Shown here one piece after another: positions 36,801 to 48,247 of a stretch of DNA of 64,000 bases; position 1 is the stretch's first letter, and each line of letters starts with the position of its first letter. This stretch comes from Anseranas semipalmata (taxonomy: Eukaryota > Chordata > Aves > Anseriformes > Anseranatidae). The DNA lies in assembly GCA_013399115.1 (NCBI GenBank), contig VXAA01000089.1:244757-308756 (forward strand). The letters run 5' to 3'. The notes beneath the pieces are model-generated. The model was not told where the DNA came from, made no database searches, and saw nothing but the letters and a program-made list of their open reading frames with translations. A program made the position numbers and the translations under genes.

Positions 36801-38309
36801 ATATTTGAGATTTAACCATGACTGACAAGGCTGTGACAGTGAACCAAGTGTTTCTACTATGACTCTGCAGCCTCTTCTAGACCCTCTCTGCAGGGTCTAT
36901 TCACTCATGTTTGGCTTTGGCAAGGTCTAGGACATATATAATATTAACCACTGTTCGCTAAGAAATGACAGCAGTGCATACAGCAATCCTTGTTTTTCCC
37001 AGCATCACAAGAACACAGCTTTAATGCTCCACACAAACTGGCTATTACTAAAGTAAATACCATCAGTGGTACAGGTTTTTGGCTACCGTGCTACTTAACT
37101 GTGAATAATTAGCATCATGTACTCTTGGTCATCCCCTATGTTAAGTAAGTCCCATATCAGACAGTCCAACTGCCTGATATTTAACCTTCGTATTTCCTGA
37201 CAATTTATTTTTTATAAATAATTTGGTTTATATTGAATGAGCCCCAAAAGCTCCTTCCTGACCTTTTATTTCTGGTTATGAGAAGGCTGGCAGCCTAGTG
37301 ACATAAAACTGAAGTTTCAAAAGGGCTAGTATGATGCAGACAGGCCCAGTATAAGCAGCGCCCTGCAGCTGAGCTTGAATTTCTTCTGGCATCCATACTG
37401 AAGGAGAAGTGTTCAGTCTCTGCATCCCGATGCTTTTTCACTCTTTAGGTCTTTTGAGACTCCAAACAAGAGGTCACTTAATTCAAGTTATGGCAGTTTT
37501 CATCCAAAGACATCTGTCCACCAGGAACTAAACTTCTTTTATATGGGCCACTACAGCTATCAGAAGTTAACGACTATCAATCATGGCTAATCTCAACTGA
37601 AATGGAACCACTGACCTCAAGCTGAAAGAACCTTTTGTCTCTCACCAATACCACCACGAGCCATATGGTTCCCTGCCCTTTGCCTCTTATTTTTATATTT
37701 TAAATAATCACCACTAATTGTACCATTGCTTGAAAATATGGGAGATTTGTGGTAAGTCATGAACAAGTGGTCTTTTTTTTCGCTTAGGTCTCACTCACAG
37801 AAAAGAAGGGATCAGCTTAAAATTAAAGTATAAAAAAGCACCTCTCTTAATTAAACATCAGCCTTGCAATTTGATTATTCTTAACTTAACAGCTTCTTAA
37901 CATGATACCAAGCAGACTGTTAATAATCTTTCTGTAGGCTGCAACAATTAACAGCTTCCAAGGTGTCAAGGTCATTCCTGTTCTATATGGGAGTAGTAAG
38001 AAAATTATATAGGCAAGACACCAGAGGAATGTTTTACGTTAGGATGAAGAAGTTATTTAAGGAACTTACTTACCACAAATCTCTTTTTATTCAGTGGTTT
38101 TCATTATTTTATATCAATTGCATTTTCTCTGGCATGTTTTCCCTTTACAACAAGTGCTCATATACTGCTAACATTTGATTATAGAGCTTAAGAAAAAAAA
38201 CATTCTTGTCAGACAAATAAATGCATGACCAGCTATCTTTAGCCACATCTGTTTTCTTTAATGAAACATACTCTCTTGTTGAAATGCTGCCTTAAAAATC
38301 ATGACCACT
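33847..38309 (-). other. TMEM74: Region downstream of TMEM74, possible long 3' UTR
   Basis: No CR1 copy and no supported gene occur in this 4.5 kb, unlike most other comparable stretches of the window. Additional minus-strand AATAAA hexamers occur at 34958-34963, 35069-35074, 37204-37209 and 37265-37270. Freedom from repeats and the good terminal poly(A) site at 33841 agree with a long 3' UTR, but only RNA data would show it. Short frames at 35334-35783 and 36050-36390 are not convincing. Confidence 0.3.
38086..38091 (-). other. TMEM74: Candidate proximal poly(A) signal of TMEM74
   Basis: First AATAAA on the minus strand after the TMEM74 stop codon, about 220 bases downstream. It is followed by TTTGTGGTAAGTAAG, a moderate GU-rich element. 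Use of this site would give a very short 3' UTR. Confidence 0.4.
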
Positions 38310-39236
38310 TTAATTATCTATTGCAAGCACATCTTCCTCAACTAACGACAGCTCGAGCATATTATCATTTGCACCAGACTTCATTCTGAAATTGAAAGAC
38401 CCATAGAGCTTTGCAGACTCCTTAGAGGATGCAAACCTGCTCCTCCGGTACAGCTCCCCTTTCCACATGGACATCATCAGCAGGCTGGAGAGCACCACTC
38501 CCCCCAGGGTTAAGAGACACAGCCCCGCGATAACACAGCGGTCCAAGTGAGCCCCGATCCTGGCGCTCTCGTTCTCCAGTCTCTCCATCTCCCGGGCAGC
38601 CACGGTGTTGGGATCCACAGTCACGTCTCTGGGTACCACATAGGAAATGATCACCAGCAAAATCCCACTAACCAGGAACAAAATGGCACTAATGAACCCG
38701 TAGTCCACAGATTTCCCAGCTGCTGCCTCTGAGGCGGTGTCATCCTCCTCGGAGACCAGGGAAGGAGAATCGTGCAGCCACTCGGGCGGCAGCTCCCGGC
38801 AGGAGCGCTGCTCAGGAGCATCCTGGCAGCCTGTTGGACTAGGGGGACTTCTCACATGCTCCAGGTTTACATTTTCATCCACGTACGTGAACGACGTCTC
38901 GAGTTCCTGGGCACAGCAGCAGGCTTTCTTCTTCCCTGCGTCCTCTTCCCCCGGCAAGCGCTCGGGCAGGTGGCAAGGCCGGGAGGTGCTGGGGGGTGCA
39001 GGGTGCTCCCAGGGCGAGGTGCCCGAGGGGGAGGACAGGGGAGCCGGGGTGGGCTCAGCCGCAGGGCCCCTCTCTGAGGGCTTGCAATGCCTCTCACAGC
39101 GCAGGGCTGCTCTGGGGGCCACCTCGCCCCCCTCACACTGCTGCTGCTGCTCGTAGGGAGGGGAGGGCAGGCTCCAGCCGGCAGCGGTGCCCAGGGGCCC
39201 CTGCCTGCTCTCCTCGGCCAGGTAGAGAAGCTCCAT
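38310..39236 (-). CDS. TMEM74: Transmembrane protein 74
   Basis: TMEM74 is a two-pass membrane protein of lysosomes and autophagosomes that promotes autophagy when overexpressed. The frame gives 308 residues; from memory the human protein has 305. A variable Pro/Ser-rich N-terminal half is followed by a conserved block ELETSFTYVDENVNLE (about residues 111-126) and an acidic SEEDDTASE (162-170). Two hydrophobic helices (about 179-201 and 234-258) flank a short charged loop with VTVDPNTVAAREMERLENES. The C-terminal tail carries FASSKESAKLYGSFNFRM (268-285) and ends in an acidic LVEEDVLAIDN. Start: MELLYLAEESRQ at 39236 aligns with the mammalian start MELHYLAKKS. An in-frame ATG three codons upstream (39245) would give 311 residues, and the frame stays open further upstream without another ATG. 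The coding part is one exon. The stop is TAA. A short poly-Gln (about residues 30-33, CTG repeat on the plus strand) is an addition relative to mammals. Confidence 0.97.
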   Translation of the reverse strand: MELLYLAEESRQGPLGTAAGWSLPSPPYEQQQQCEGGEVAPRAALRCERHCKPSERGPAAEPTPAPLSSPSGTSPWEHPAPPSTSRPCHLPERLPGEEDAGKKKACCCAQELETSFTYVDENVNLEHVRSPPSPTGCQDAPEQRSCRELPPEWLHDSPSLVSEEDDTASEAAAGKSVDYGFISAILFLVSGILLVIISYVVPRDVTVDPNTVAAREMERLENESARIGAHLDRCVIAGLCLLTLGGVVLSSLLMMSMWKGELYRRSRFASSKESAKLYGSFNFRMKSGANDNMLELSLVEEDVLAIDN

Positions 39237-39277
39237 GCAAGCCATTGGCCTCGTCCCGGTGAGCCCCGATGCCTGGG

Positions 39278-39286
39278 CTACCGCAT
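39278..39286 (-). promoter_or_regulatory. Minimal upstream ORF (Met-Arg-stop)
   Basis: ATG CGG TAG on the minus strand, 42 bases before the TMEM74 start at 39236, if this stretch is in the mature 5' leader. Such minimal upstream ORFs usually lower translation of the main frame. Confidence 0.45.
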
Positions 39287-39289
39287 CCT

Positions 39290-39328
39290 TCAGCAAACGC
39301 TGCCCCGGACTCGCTGAAGCGGTTTCAT
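39290..39328 (-). promoter_or_regulatory. Upstream ORF of 12 codons before TMEM74
   Basis: Starts in a favourable context (ACCATGA, with A at -3) and ends in TGA at 39290, well before the TMEM74 ATG. It would be translated first by scanning ribosomes if the transcript includes it. It lies in a different frame from TMEM74. Confidence 0.45.
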
Positions 39329-39403
39329 GGTACCGGAGCTGCCGTATCCCAGAAATCTTCTACTCTTTCACCAACGTTTTGTTAGGGACATGGCTTGTGT
39401 CAG

Positions 39404-40344
39404 CTGTTAAATGATTAAACAAATCCCCTCTGACGCTCATTTCTTTTCGGTCTGCAAATGAAATAGCAGAGGAAAAAAAACAAAACAACAACAACAAAGC
39501 CAAGCCCGACAACCTCACGATGATACGTTAATAACACACAAATGTAATACACCAGTCTTCCTCTGAACTGTTCAAGGGGAGATGGCAAACACAATTGTTT
39601 TATCCACGAACTTAAAACTGCAATCCTCTTGCAGATCCAAAATCTATTAGGGAGTCTAATCAACCTTTGACACCAATATCCAATTAAGGCAGTAAGTCAT
39701 CTACAGAGCACAGGATAACCAGAATAACTGTGTAAAATGTCACAGAAAAAAGGCATCTATTTTCTTTTTAGAAGCAAGTAACTTCCCCCCCTCCAAATTA
39801 AGCATTTTAAACTCAGATGCACAGACTAATTAGAAAGAAACACGCAAATCCCATGTAGCTCAATAATCCAGGATCTGTATTCGCCGGTGGAAATCTGATA
39901 ATCCTATGGGAAAAGCAGTGCTTTCCTATAGCAGATCTCCAGTTTGATTAAGAGCTTTTGGAATGAAATTACGCCTCAAAGACCGATGACTCAAAGACGG
40001 ATATTACTTCTCGTCTGCAATTAATTCGTTATTCCCCTCTTCTGTAGCCCCCCGCCCCCCTCGAAGCCAAGCTCCCCGTAGCATCAGGAAAAAGCCCGCA
40101 GCCCAAGAAATGTGTTGCACACGCAGAAAACACACGTGCGCCTACGGAGCACGGGCGACCGAGGCAGACCCCGCTCGCTCACGCTCTCCGCGGGACCTCA
40201 GCGGGAAGCGGCCGGGGCGGGGAGCGGCTGGGTGCACACACGCGGGTGTGACCCGGCTGGTGCAGAGGTTACACACGCACACGCACACACACGCACACAC
40301 CCGGCAGGCAGCAGCACGCCCCCTCCTCCCCCCGGGGCTCTCAC
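39404..40344 (-). other. TMEM74: Candidate 5' UTR intron of TMEM74
   Basis: On the minus strand GCGG|GTGAGAG at 40345/40344 is a good donor inside the CpG island. ATTTGTTTAATCATTTAACAG ending at 39404 is a plausible acceptor with a modest pyrimidine tract. Together they give an intron of 941 bases and a non-coding first exon, an arrangement I recall for mammalian TMEM74. Other acceptors are possible, and an unspliced leader cannot be excluded. Confidence 0.35.
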
Positions 40345-40520
40345 CCGCACGGCGCCCGCCCCGCGCACTTCCCCTCCCGCCCCGGCTGTGAGCGGCCGCT
40401 GAGGCGGGCAGGGGTCGGGCCTGGCCAGGCAGCCCCCTCCGCCCCCCGGGGTCCCGCTGGGGACTCGGTAAAGAATCCGTGTGAGGCTGCTCTGGGGCGG
40501 GTGTCTAGCTCGGTCATCAC
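40060..40520 (-). promoter_or_regulatory. TMEM74: CpG island, likely TMEM74 promoter
   Basis: Dense CpG and high GC over about 450 bases, contrasting with the AT-rich surroundings. It contains GC boxes (GGGGCGGGG at 40214-40222, CCCCGCCC-type sites near 40357-40385), an E-box CACGTG at 40133-40138 and no TATA box on the minus strand. It lies about 0.9-1.3 kb upstream of the TMEM74 start codon. Reading frames open on both strands here follow from the lack of stop codons in GC-rich DNA. Confidence 0.75.
40271..40301. repeat. (CA/CACACG)n repeat within the CpG island
   Basis: Alternating CACACG and CA units over 31 bases. The purine-pyrimidine alternation could adopt Z-DNA close to the presumed promoter. 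Confidence 0.8.
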
Positions 40521-43500
40521 CCAACCTGTTTTTCCCATGACCACGGGAGCTAACGGTGTGCTGTGTGGAGTAATGAAGTCGCATTCGCAAATGGTCACGG
40601 CATTCCGAGGGCTGAGACTTCAAGAAATGTTCTCAGTGCTGCAAGACTTACAGAAAAATCTCAGGAGCTCGCTCCGCGTTGGCAGACTCACCACCTGCGG
40701 TTACACGCGTTCTGTGACAGGCATAAACGAGTGTTAAAAACTGCTGCCAAAAAGACAAAATAAAACGAATGACCAATTGGCATGAACCTTTGCTGACTTT
40801 TCTTGCCAGTGCTTTCTCTGGAGTGATAAACTGGGATGTGAAAATAAATTGTGGAGTAGGGAGAAGATTTATCATAGATGGATATTGTGCTGTTGGGAAG
40901 AGACCGGGCTCTGGGGAGGGAGGGACTTTTGGCGTGGAGCTGAAATGAAGATGTCCATAGGAAGTGGAAGGGAGCAGCACCTGCCTCCCAGGCTACCAGA
41001 GGCACAAGAGGGAAAGCAGGCTGGGAAGAAACCAAAGAGGGCAGAAGAGAGAAGGACGGACTGCCTTAGGGAGTTGTTCCAGCACCAGGGAACAGGGCAA
41101 TTCCGTGTAATGACTCTCTGCCAGTTCTGAAACACTGTAGCAGGCAAACAAATCAACGTTTTGAGGACAAATCCAGCTGACACCCACAAGACCCAGCACA
41201 GAAGATTCTAATCTTTGTGGCGATAACTCTCACAAATGTCAAAACTATTTATCAGGACATGGCAATACCAGGGGAGTCCCACGGAAGAATCTTTCCCCCA
41301 GTGCCTGTCTCAAAGCTGCTCAATGCTTTGGGCTTGCTTGGTTTTGAAGTGGCTCCAGGCAATATTTCCATTAGCAGAGCGCAGTTTCAATGCATTGAAT
41401 GCTGTATTATTTGTTCTTTCAAGAAAAATTGTAAGGAGAAAATTATGGAGCGGGGAAAACAGCACAGACTGTCCTTGGAGCTTTTTGTAACAATACCCTC
41501 TTTGAAGTAAATACAAAGAAGCAAATAAAACCTAATCAGAGAAACAAACAAGCCGATCTATAAATTGTTCAAATACTTTAAAGCAAAAGCAAATACAGAA
41601 ACAAACACTCTTTAAGGCTATTGCACATTTCTATTCGGGAAGCAGCAGGATAGGAACATACAGCAAGCTGCACCTGCCACATCTGATAGACAGGTCTTAA
41701 TTAAGTGACTGACAGGAGAAAGCTCAGTGTTCAGCCCTGGCAATGCAGCCTGGAAGAGCACAACACCTCTCCTGGGCCTCAGCGCTATCAGCCAAGGCCT
41801 TGGGTGGGCAGTTGCTTTCCGGCAGCGGATACAAAGGCAGGAAATTGTTGTCAGTGCACAACAAATGGCCATGCCATTGATCCTTCAACACCCAGGAGCT
41901 ACGGCACATATTCTCAAACACTTGCTAGAACCGTAGTTACTTGTTATTTACCCACACAAACATCTTGCTGCTCTGCCACCCACTCTCCTCCCCATTATGT
42001 GCCAGCTTGTGTTGGGCATGAATATTAATTTGTTGCTAATAATTACAGTTCCACAAAGTGAGGAGCAAACAGAGAGGGAGCCATGACTCTGTCAGTCCAA
42101 ATGCTGGCTATTCTTTTATGTCTTCCCAGGCGAAGCTGTACCTCATTTGCCACCTACAGTGCACAGACTATAGCAAAATCATTGCCTAGTCACACTCCAT
42201 AATACTGACATTTCTTTTTCTTACTTCAGATGCAAAGAGTTAACAGCATTTTTGTTTAAAGAATGTAAGTGACTGTTGCCAAAGCTCTGAGGTGTGGAGG
42301 TGGTAAGATGAATGCATAGCAACATATACTCTGCAAACACAAATACAGCTGGTGGAAAGATTAATCAAGCAAGGGCAGGAAGTAAGAACATTTGTCACAG
42401 AAAAAAAAATGGCCACGTAGAGCTAAAAGCCAGCGTGATGGACACACAGTGGGACAGGAATAAAAGACTGGAGTAGACTGTCAGGGTTGATGAGCCGTGT
42501 TCTCTCTGTTGCAGCCTACCGCATCATAAAGTCCTTTCAGAGACTGAACTTTGCTGTAGTAGCAACACAGTGATGGTATGGGATGTGACAGTAGACTGAT
42601 AAAGGCGCCTCAGTGTGGATATATGGGATTGAATCTAAACAGTGTTCTAGACCTGCTTGGAAGCTCTCTTCCAGTTGGCCCAACTATAAATGAGTGTCTG
42701 AACTAGAGGTATATGACTTTTCTGTTCTGGGTAAGCTGTGCTCAGTATAAGACTGGAAGAATGCTTGTGAGGATCTAAAAGTGGATTCACTCCATCTATG
42801 TTTGTATTTGTAGCCTTGTTGAGGGCCACACTAGCCCTGAATAAATCAGGGAAAACAGGCAAAACTGGAACCAGTTTTCTGAGTAGTGCATCCCATCCTG
42901 GGGTGATGAAGGATGGGTTTAGAAATATTCTGCTTGCTCTTACCAGTCCAGGAAATTTTCCAGTGCTGGGTGGGTTCCTCAGTGAAGCATTCCCCCAACC
43001 ACCTTTTTTTCTTTGTATCCCTAACTTTCACCTAGTAACATGTACATGGAGTCCTTCGGTGCTATTGTGTTTGCAGAATCTTGAGTTCCTCATCCTGCAT
43101 AGTCAGAGGACCTCAGGTTTCCAGCGGTCCCTTGACAAGTATTGCAAGAGTGCATAGCTTCTAAGATCAGGCGCACTCCGGCCAGTGTGGCTCAGAGCAT
43201 AATGTATTCAGAGAAGTCTAGGGAGACTATTGCATAAACTTCCTATTTTCACTTGAATAGATCTTATTGCTGAGTAAAATACATTGACTGGGGAGACAAT
43301 AATGAGGGACTGCAGGAAAATTTAAAACCTATAAAGGAAATATATGGACCTCCGTACAGGTTTGTGAAAAAAAAACAAAGGTAATAGAAGTGAATGAAGA
43401 GGCAAAGTTAAGCTTTTATGTAAATTACAAAATAAAAAAGTGATATTGTATACTTTTTTTTTCTTAGAAAATATAAGTATTCTGAGGATAACAAGTAAAT

Positions 43501-46500
43501 ATTTGGACATCTGTCTATGAAAAGAAATATTCAGCATTTTTGTGTGGTTAAAACACATTACTGTCACAGATCTATTGATTTATAAAACAAAAGTAGATAG
43601 AAAGGCAATTTAATTCTACTTTGTTTCCTTCACTAACGCACATCCATTGTGCATTAATAAAAGACACAATAAGTAAATAAATTTACAGAGAGACGAAGAA
43701 ACTGAATATGTGTGATAATGATGCACCAGAATTGTCAAGTGGAGATTAAATCCTTGCTAAATGCTTCTGCTCCCATGTCTGGGTATGTGAAATCACAGTT
43801 TGGATAAGTACAGCTCCTGAGCAAGAATAAAAGAAGTTAATCCCTGGTGTTAGGACAGAGTAGGGTCATCTGGAAGAGCAGGGGGGTAAGAGTGGGCCTG
43901 TTGACCACTCGGAAAACAAGGCTTGGTTGTTATGGCCCCATTTTTTGGGTCAGCTTGTTCAGACATGTTTAGCTACACGCAGAGACTCTGCAAGTAGGAG
44001 AAATGCAACTTAGAAGTGTAAAGCAATTACTTAAGGGCTAACACACATGAAAGACGGGTAGGATTTAACAAGCTGTCAGGCTGAGCTCAGCTCCCCAGCG
44101 TGGTACCCGTGGAGCCTCTGCTGGCCTCATGGGCACCGGGAGGGGAAGGGCCAGGTCTGGGTGTCGCTGAGCTGCCATCTCTCACCCATGCTGCCCATGC
44201 CAATGACTCGAGCTAGTGACCTGACTGGCTTTGACACTGATCCTGAGCAGCCTTCCTGCTTTCCTCCTTCAGGAGCTTATACTCCTCCATTTTCCCTCCT
44301 GAATCCTTGAGCAACTGAGAATCCCTGTCTCAACACCCCTTGACTGTACCTTCATTTTTCTAGCATCTCACAGACTTTCTCACAGCTCTTTCTCAGTGCT
44401 CTGGGCTCAGGTTGTAGTGGGATGTATTTCAGCTGAATCTTGGTACGTCTGAAGCAGACTGGCTCACTGTTGCCAGTCACATGGACACCACTGTAGGTGC
44501 CTAAGCAGTTGAATACCAAGGTGGTGGAGATGCCTCCTACACTTGCTTCATGCCTCCATAAGGCTGTGAGCTGAGCTGTGGGGTGTCCTGTGAAGAAGCC
44601 TTGGCAGAAGCCCCGTCAGCTCCTCCCTGCCATGGGCACAGGGCCGCCATGTGTCTCCACAGCATCCTCCCACTGATGGGGAAATGTCGGCACTGTGCTG
44701 TCACTCACACCTGCAAGAGCCAAACTCTCCGTTTGTTTCCAGCAGTGGTCACAACTGGGGCATTAAGGACATATTTCTCCCCTGGTCACCCCACGGATCA
44801 GGGGCTGCAACCCTGAGTGCTCTGCTGCTGCTGCTGTGAGTACCAGATGTCACACACACTACTGATTCCTGTCACTGCCTTTTCCAGGTGTTTTCCTGGA
44901 TGGTTATTCTCATCACCTTCCTGCCCACTTACAAGAAAAAAGTGATTCACCTCCAGTAATCATGCATTAGATCCAGGACTTGTAGTCCTTCACATGTCCA
45001 GGACAGACTGCAAAATAGATATTATGGAATGGAAGAATGTAAAAGAAAATAAGATGATAGACCACCTTGCAGGGAAGCTAACCTGAAAATTGAAGGCTGC
45101 TTAGGGGAGGAATAAAGAAATCACCAAGTAACTTTTAAGGAAGGGATTTAAAGGGCAGACGATAGTGCAGGAAAAAGGGGAGTGCGACATAATATGATAC
45201 AATAATAGCTTGTCCCATAAACTAGTGATTTTTCTTTATGCTAGATCTGGAAACAAAAATTACTTGTGGCTGTTGTGGTACACATAAAACTATGGGCAAA
45301 AGAAGTGAAGGCTGCAGTTTCTGACAAGACAAGGACACAGTCTTCAGTAAAATATGTATTGCTGGTGACAGAATGAGGTTTTATAGAAATTATCAGGAAT
45401 AGTAGACAGAGATTCTCTATTATCAGCAAAGTGTTGAAGAGTATTTTTAACAACAATGAAGATGTGTTCACATTAGACAGGCAATACTGATAATTTATTG
45501 AATGAGCCTGTATTAAAGAGACCAAATTTAAAAGAATAATAAAACCACCCCCTCTTGGTAATGTTTTATGTCCACACATTTCAAGCTACATAAAAAAGCT
45601 GAGATCATTATTCGCATTTTATAGGTGAAGAAGCTGAAATAAGAGGAGTTTGTGTGATTTGTTACAAGCCAGACAATACATTAGCACCAAAATCAAGATG
45701 AAAGAACAGGGACTCAAGCCTCGTTCCTCATTCCACCCCTTTTAGCCAGCCGAAATGGGCTGGGGGTGACTAATGAGGGAACTAAAATTTACATACCCAA
45801 CCTGGGGGAGAGCCATTGACACAAAGGAAGAGAGCCATAGAGCTGTATTAACCTCATAAGTCATAGCATCAAAGTAAGATATGCCAGAAAGGTATCTCTA
45901 TGGGGATTCAAAACAGTGCTATGGTCTGTGCAGGCTGCTGGTGGTCACATTTGTGCCTTAAATAGCACCCAAGGCCTCTTCAGCTCCCAGAACAGCCCAG
46001 ATTCAAGACGGCACAAAGTAGAGCTTCCCTCCTCTTTCTCTTCATCTCTCCCCCAGTTCCTTAAGCTGAGTATCATGCTGAATTTATGTGTGGAGCAAAG
46101 CCTTGCCCATGTGTTTTGTCCTGGCCCCATTGAAATCACTAACATTTTTGTAATCAACTTAAAATAGACCAGGATTTCTCATTGCCCTTCCCCATCTCCT
46201 AGTGGTAATGTTTATTTGCAGAATGTTTTCTGCAAGGAATAGGAAAAAAATGGTGGAATATAACAGCCTAAAACATGGGTTAGACAAACAAAAGGAGAAT
46301 ACAAGACTAATTACAGCAATACGGGCCCTGACAGACCTGATAGACTCTTCCAAAGGGCAACATTTCCCATTCAAATATTGAAAAACAGATTGAACAAAGT
46401 ACTAGAAAATAAAATGCAAGGAGCAATCCTTCATGAGGCCACATGTATGAGTTAGACCATCTATCTTGGTGTTTTCCTATCTGAAGTCCAATGCTAAGAT

Positions 46501-48131
46501 TTGATCCTGTTTGCTTTCCAAGTGGGTGTGATCAGAGTGAAACTAGAAAGAAAAATATTTCATCTCTTTGAACAGTCAAATCTTTGAAGTCCAGCCTGTC
46601 CCCTGAATTTTGAGAATGCAGCTTGAGGTTTTTAGACAAGACTTCTATTGATAAGTGGCAGGCATTGCAGACCAAACACCCACACAGAAGTAAACATTTA
46701 ATTCATCAGATATAGTTAAGGTTGTTAAAGTTCTTTTTCTTGTCACATAGCCACTGTTCATGTTCCTAAGGACTTTCTATTTGCTATCCTCCTTCAACAG
46801 CAAATTAGAGGACAGAGTAACACCTCTTCTTAAGACTGAGCTTAATGAAGATATCTGTAATCAATAGAGGAAAATAAAACCTGGCCCGATGGTTTTGTTT
46901 TTCTTTAGTTAGGAGGCATGGAAGGAAATATGACATCATCCTGTATATTAAACTCTCCTACAGCTTTTAATTGCGGTGTGTTTTGAAACCATTTATTCAA
47001 ATAAGCATAGCATACTGTGTTGGCTCTTTCACAAACAGAAGAAGTCTTTGAGAGTCACGTGCTGCTAAAGAAAATGTTTTCCAGTTTTCTGCTCTTGACA
47101 CATCAGTGTCATTTATATCTGGTTACTATGTTATGTATGCAACAGAACTGCAATGATAGTAAAATCTGCTACATGCAGACAGAACTGTGGGCACGCTATG
47201 AAAAAAGCAGCCACTTACTGGAGCAGTTGAAGAGCTCATAATACATTATTTATGGAGAATCAATATTTGTTTGTAATAGCTACATATACATGTTTATCTA
47301 CCCATTCAAGAAACCAAAGAGGTCTCTATCTCACTGTTGGTGAAAAGCAGAAAGCAGGACCACAGAGGCCTTAGTTTACACTGAGTAGCGACCTCTGGTA
47401 ACATCTGGGGTGCCACCACAGCCAGGTTGGGTTTTGCAGGAACGTTGGCATTTGAAAAAGAAAATGTGATTTTAACTTGTAGAAAAGACCTTGTTCCTGG
47501 GCAAGCGGGTCTCCATTACACAGCCCTGAATGCTCTTTCCATACCAACAGGGATTTCAGTGTAAGACACAATGACATGTAGCAGGCTCTTTGGTGAGGAA
47601 TGAGTTAGTGTGAGGCCTCCCTGAGTGCAATCAAAACAGGAGTGCTGGTGTGCAGGACAGCAGGACACCTACCTCACCCAGGAGAGGACTGCAGTGACAC
47701 AAGAGCCCATGGGAATGCCTGAGCTGGGGGAACAGAGGCTGAGCAGGCAGCTTGCTCGGTGCTGCAGGTTCCCTGCTAACAGATGCCTTCTCCTGGATGA
47801 GGTGCACCTGGAGGTGGGTGAGCGAGGGAGGGGGATTTGCCGTTACTGTGAGCTGAGTGTGCTACCACGTTGTCTTTCCCTGAATAAAGATTTATTTGCT
47901 TGTACGCTTTCTCAGTCCTCGTGAATGGGGAAATCAGACCTAGTAAGGACATCTGGTTTTCTGGCACTTCTTGGGTGGGGATTTAAACTGGTTTAATCAT
48001 TTCCCTCAAGAGGTGTGAAATACACTGATGCTACTATTTTCTGTTCTCATTAACCACCTGGCTGAGGATTATATGTCGATGTTAAATTAAGTTAATATGA
48101 ATTCTTCTGTTATACTTACTTCTGAGGCATC
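40521..48131. other. Non-coding sequence upstream of TMEM74
   Basis: No supported gene. It contains an RE1-like element at 41079-41095 and an AT-rich homeodomain-type patch at 42018-42050. Overlapping frames at 40501-41199 and 41618-42028 of 60-115 codons exist on both strands without recognisable domains. The segment around 44090-44870 is GC-richer and ends in a short (CTG)n at 44822-44835. Confidence 0.5.
41079..41095 (+). promoter_or_regulatory. RE1/NRSE-like element
   Basis: CAGCACC (41080-41086) followed after AG by GGAACAG resembles the REST binding element CAGCACC-NN-GGACAG, with one extra base in the right half. It lies roughly 0.6-0.7 kb upstream of the CpG island, on the promoter side of TMEM74, a gene with strong neural expression in mammals. 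The imperfect match makes this a weak call. Confidence 0.2.
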
Positions 48132-48247
48132 TATGTGTATATATACATATATATATACATATATATATACACACGTATATATATACACACATATACATAC
48201 GCATATACATATATATGTATACATATGTACAAAACATATGCACACAC
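48132..48247. repeat. Compound (TA/CATA/CA)n microsatellite
   Basis: About 115 bases of alternating pyrimidine-purine repeats (ATATAC, ACAC, CATATG). It is likely polymorphic and unstable, and the frame of alternating Ile/Tyr codons through it is meaningless. Confidence 0.93.

Noticed and set aside
39237..39296. Extension of TMEM74 to a 328-residue protein
   Set aside because: The extra start at 39296 is TTG on the minus strand. The first in-frame ATG is 39245, and the start conserved with mammals is 39236.
40198..40623. 141-codon minus-strand frame in the CpG island
   Set aside because: Stop-poor GC-rich promoter DNA with frames open on both strands and no recognisable protein.
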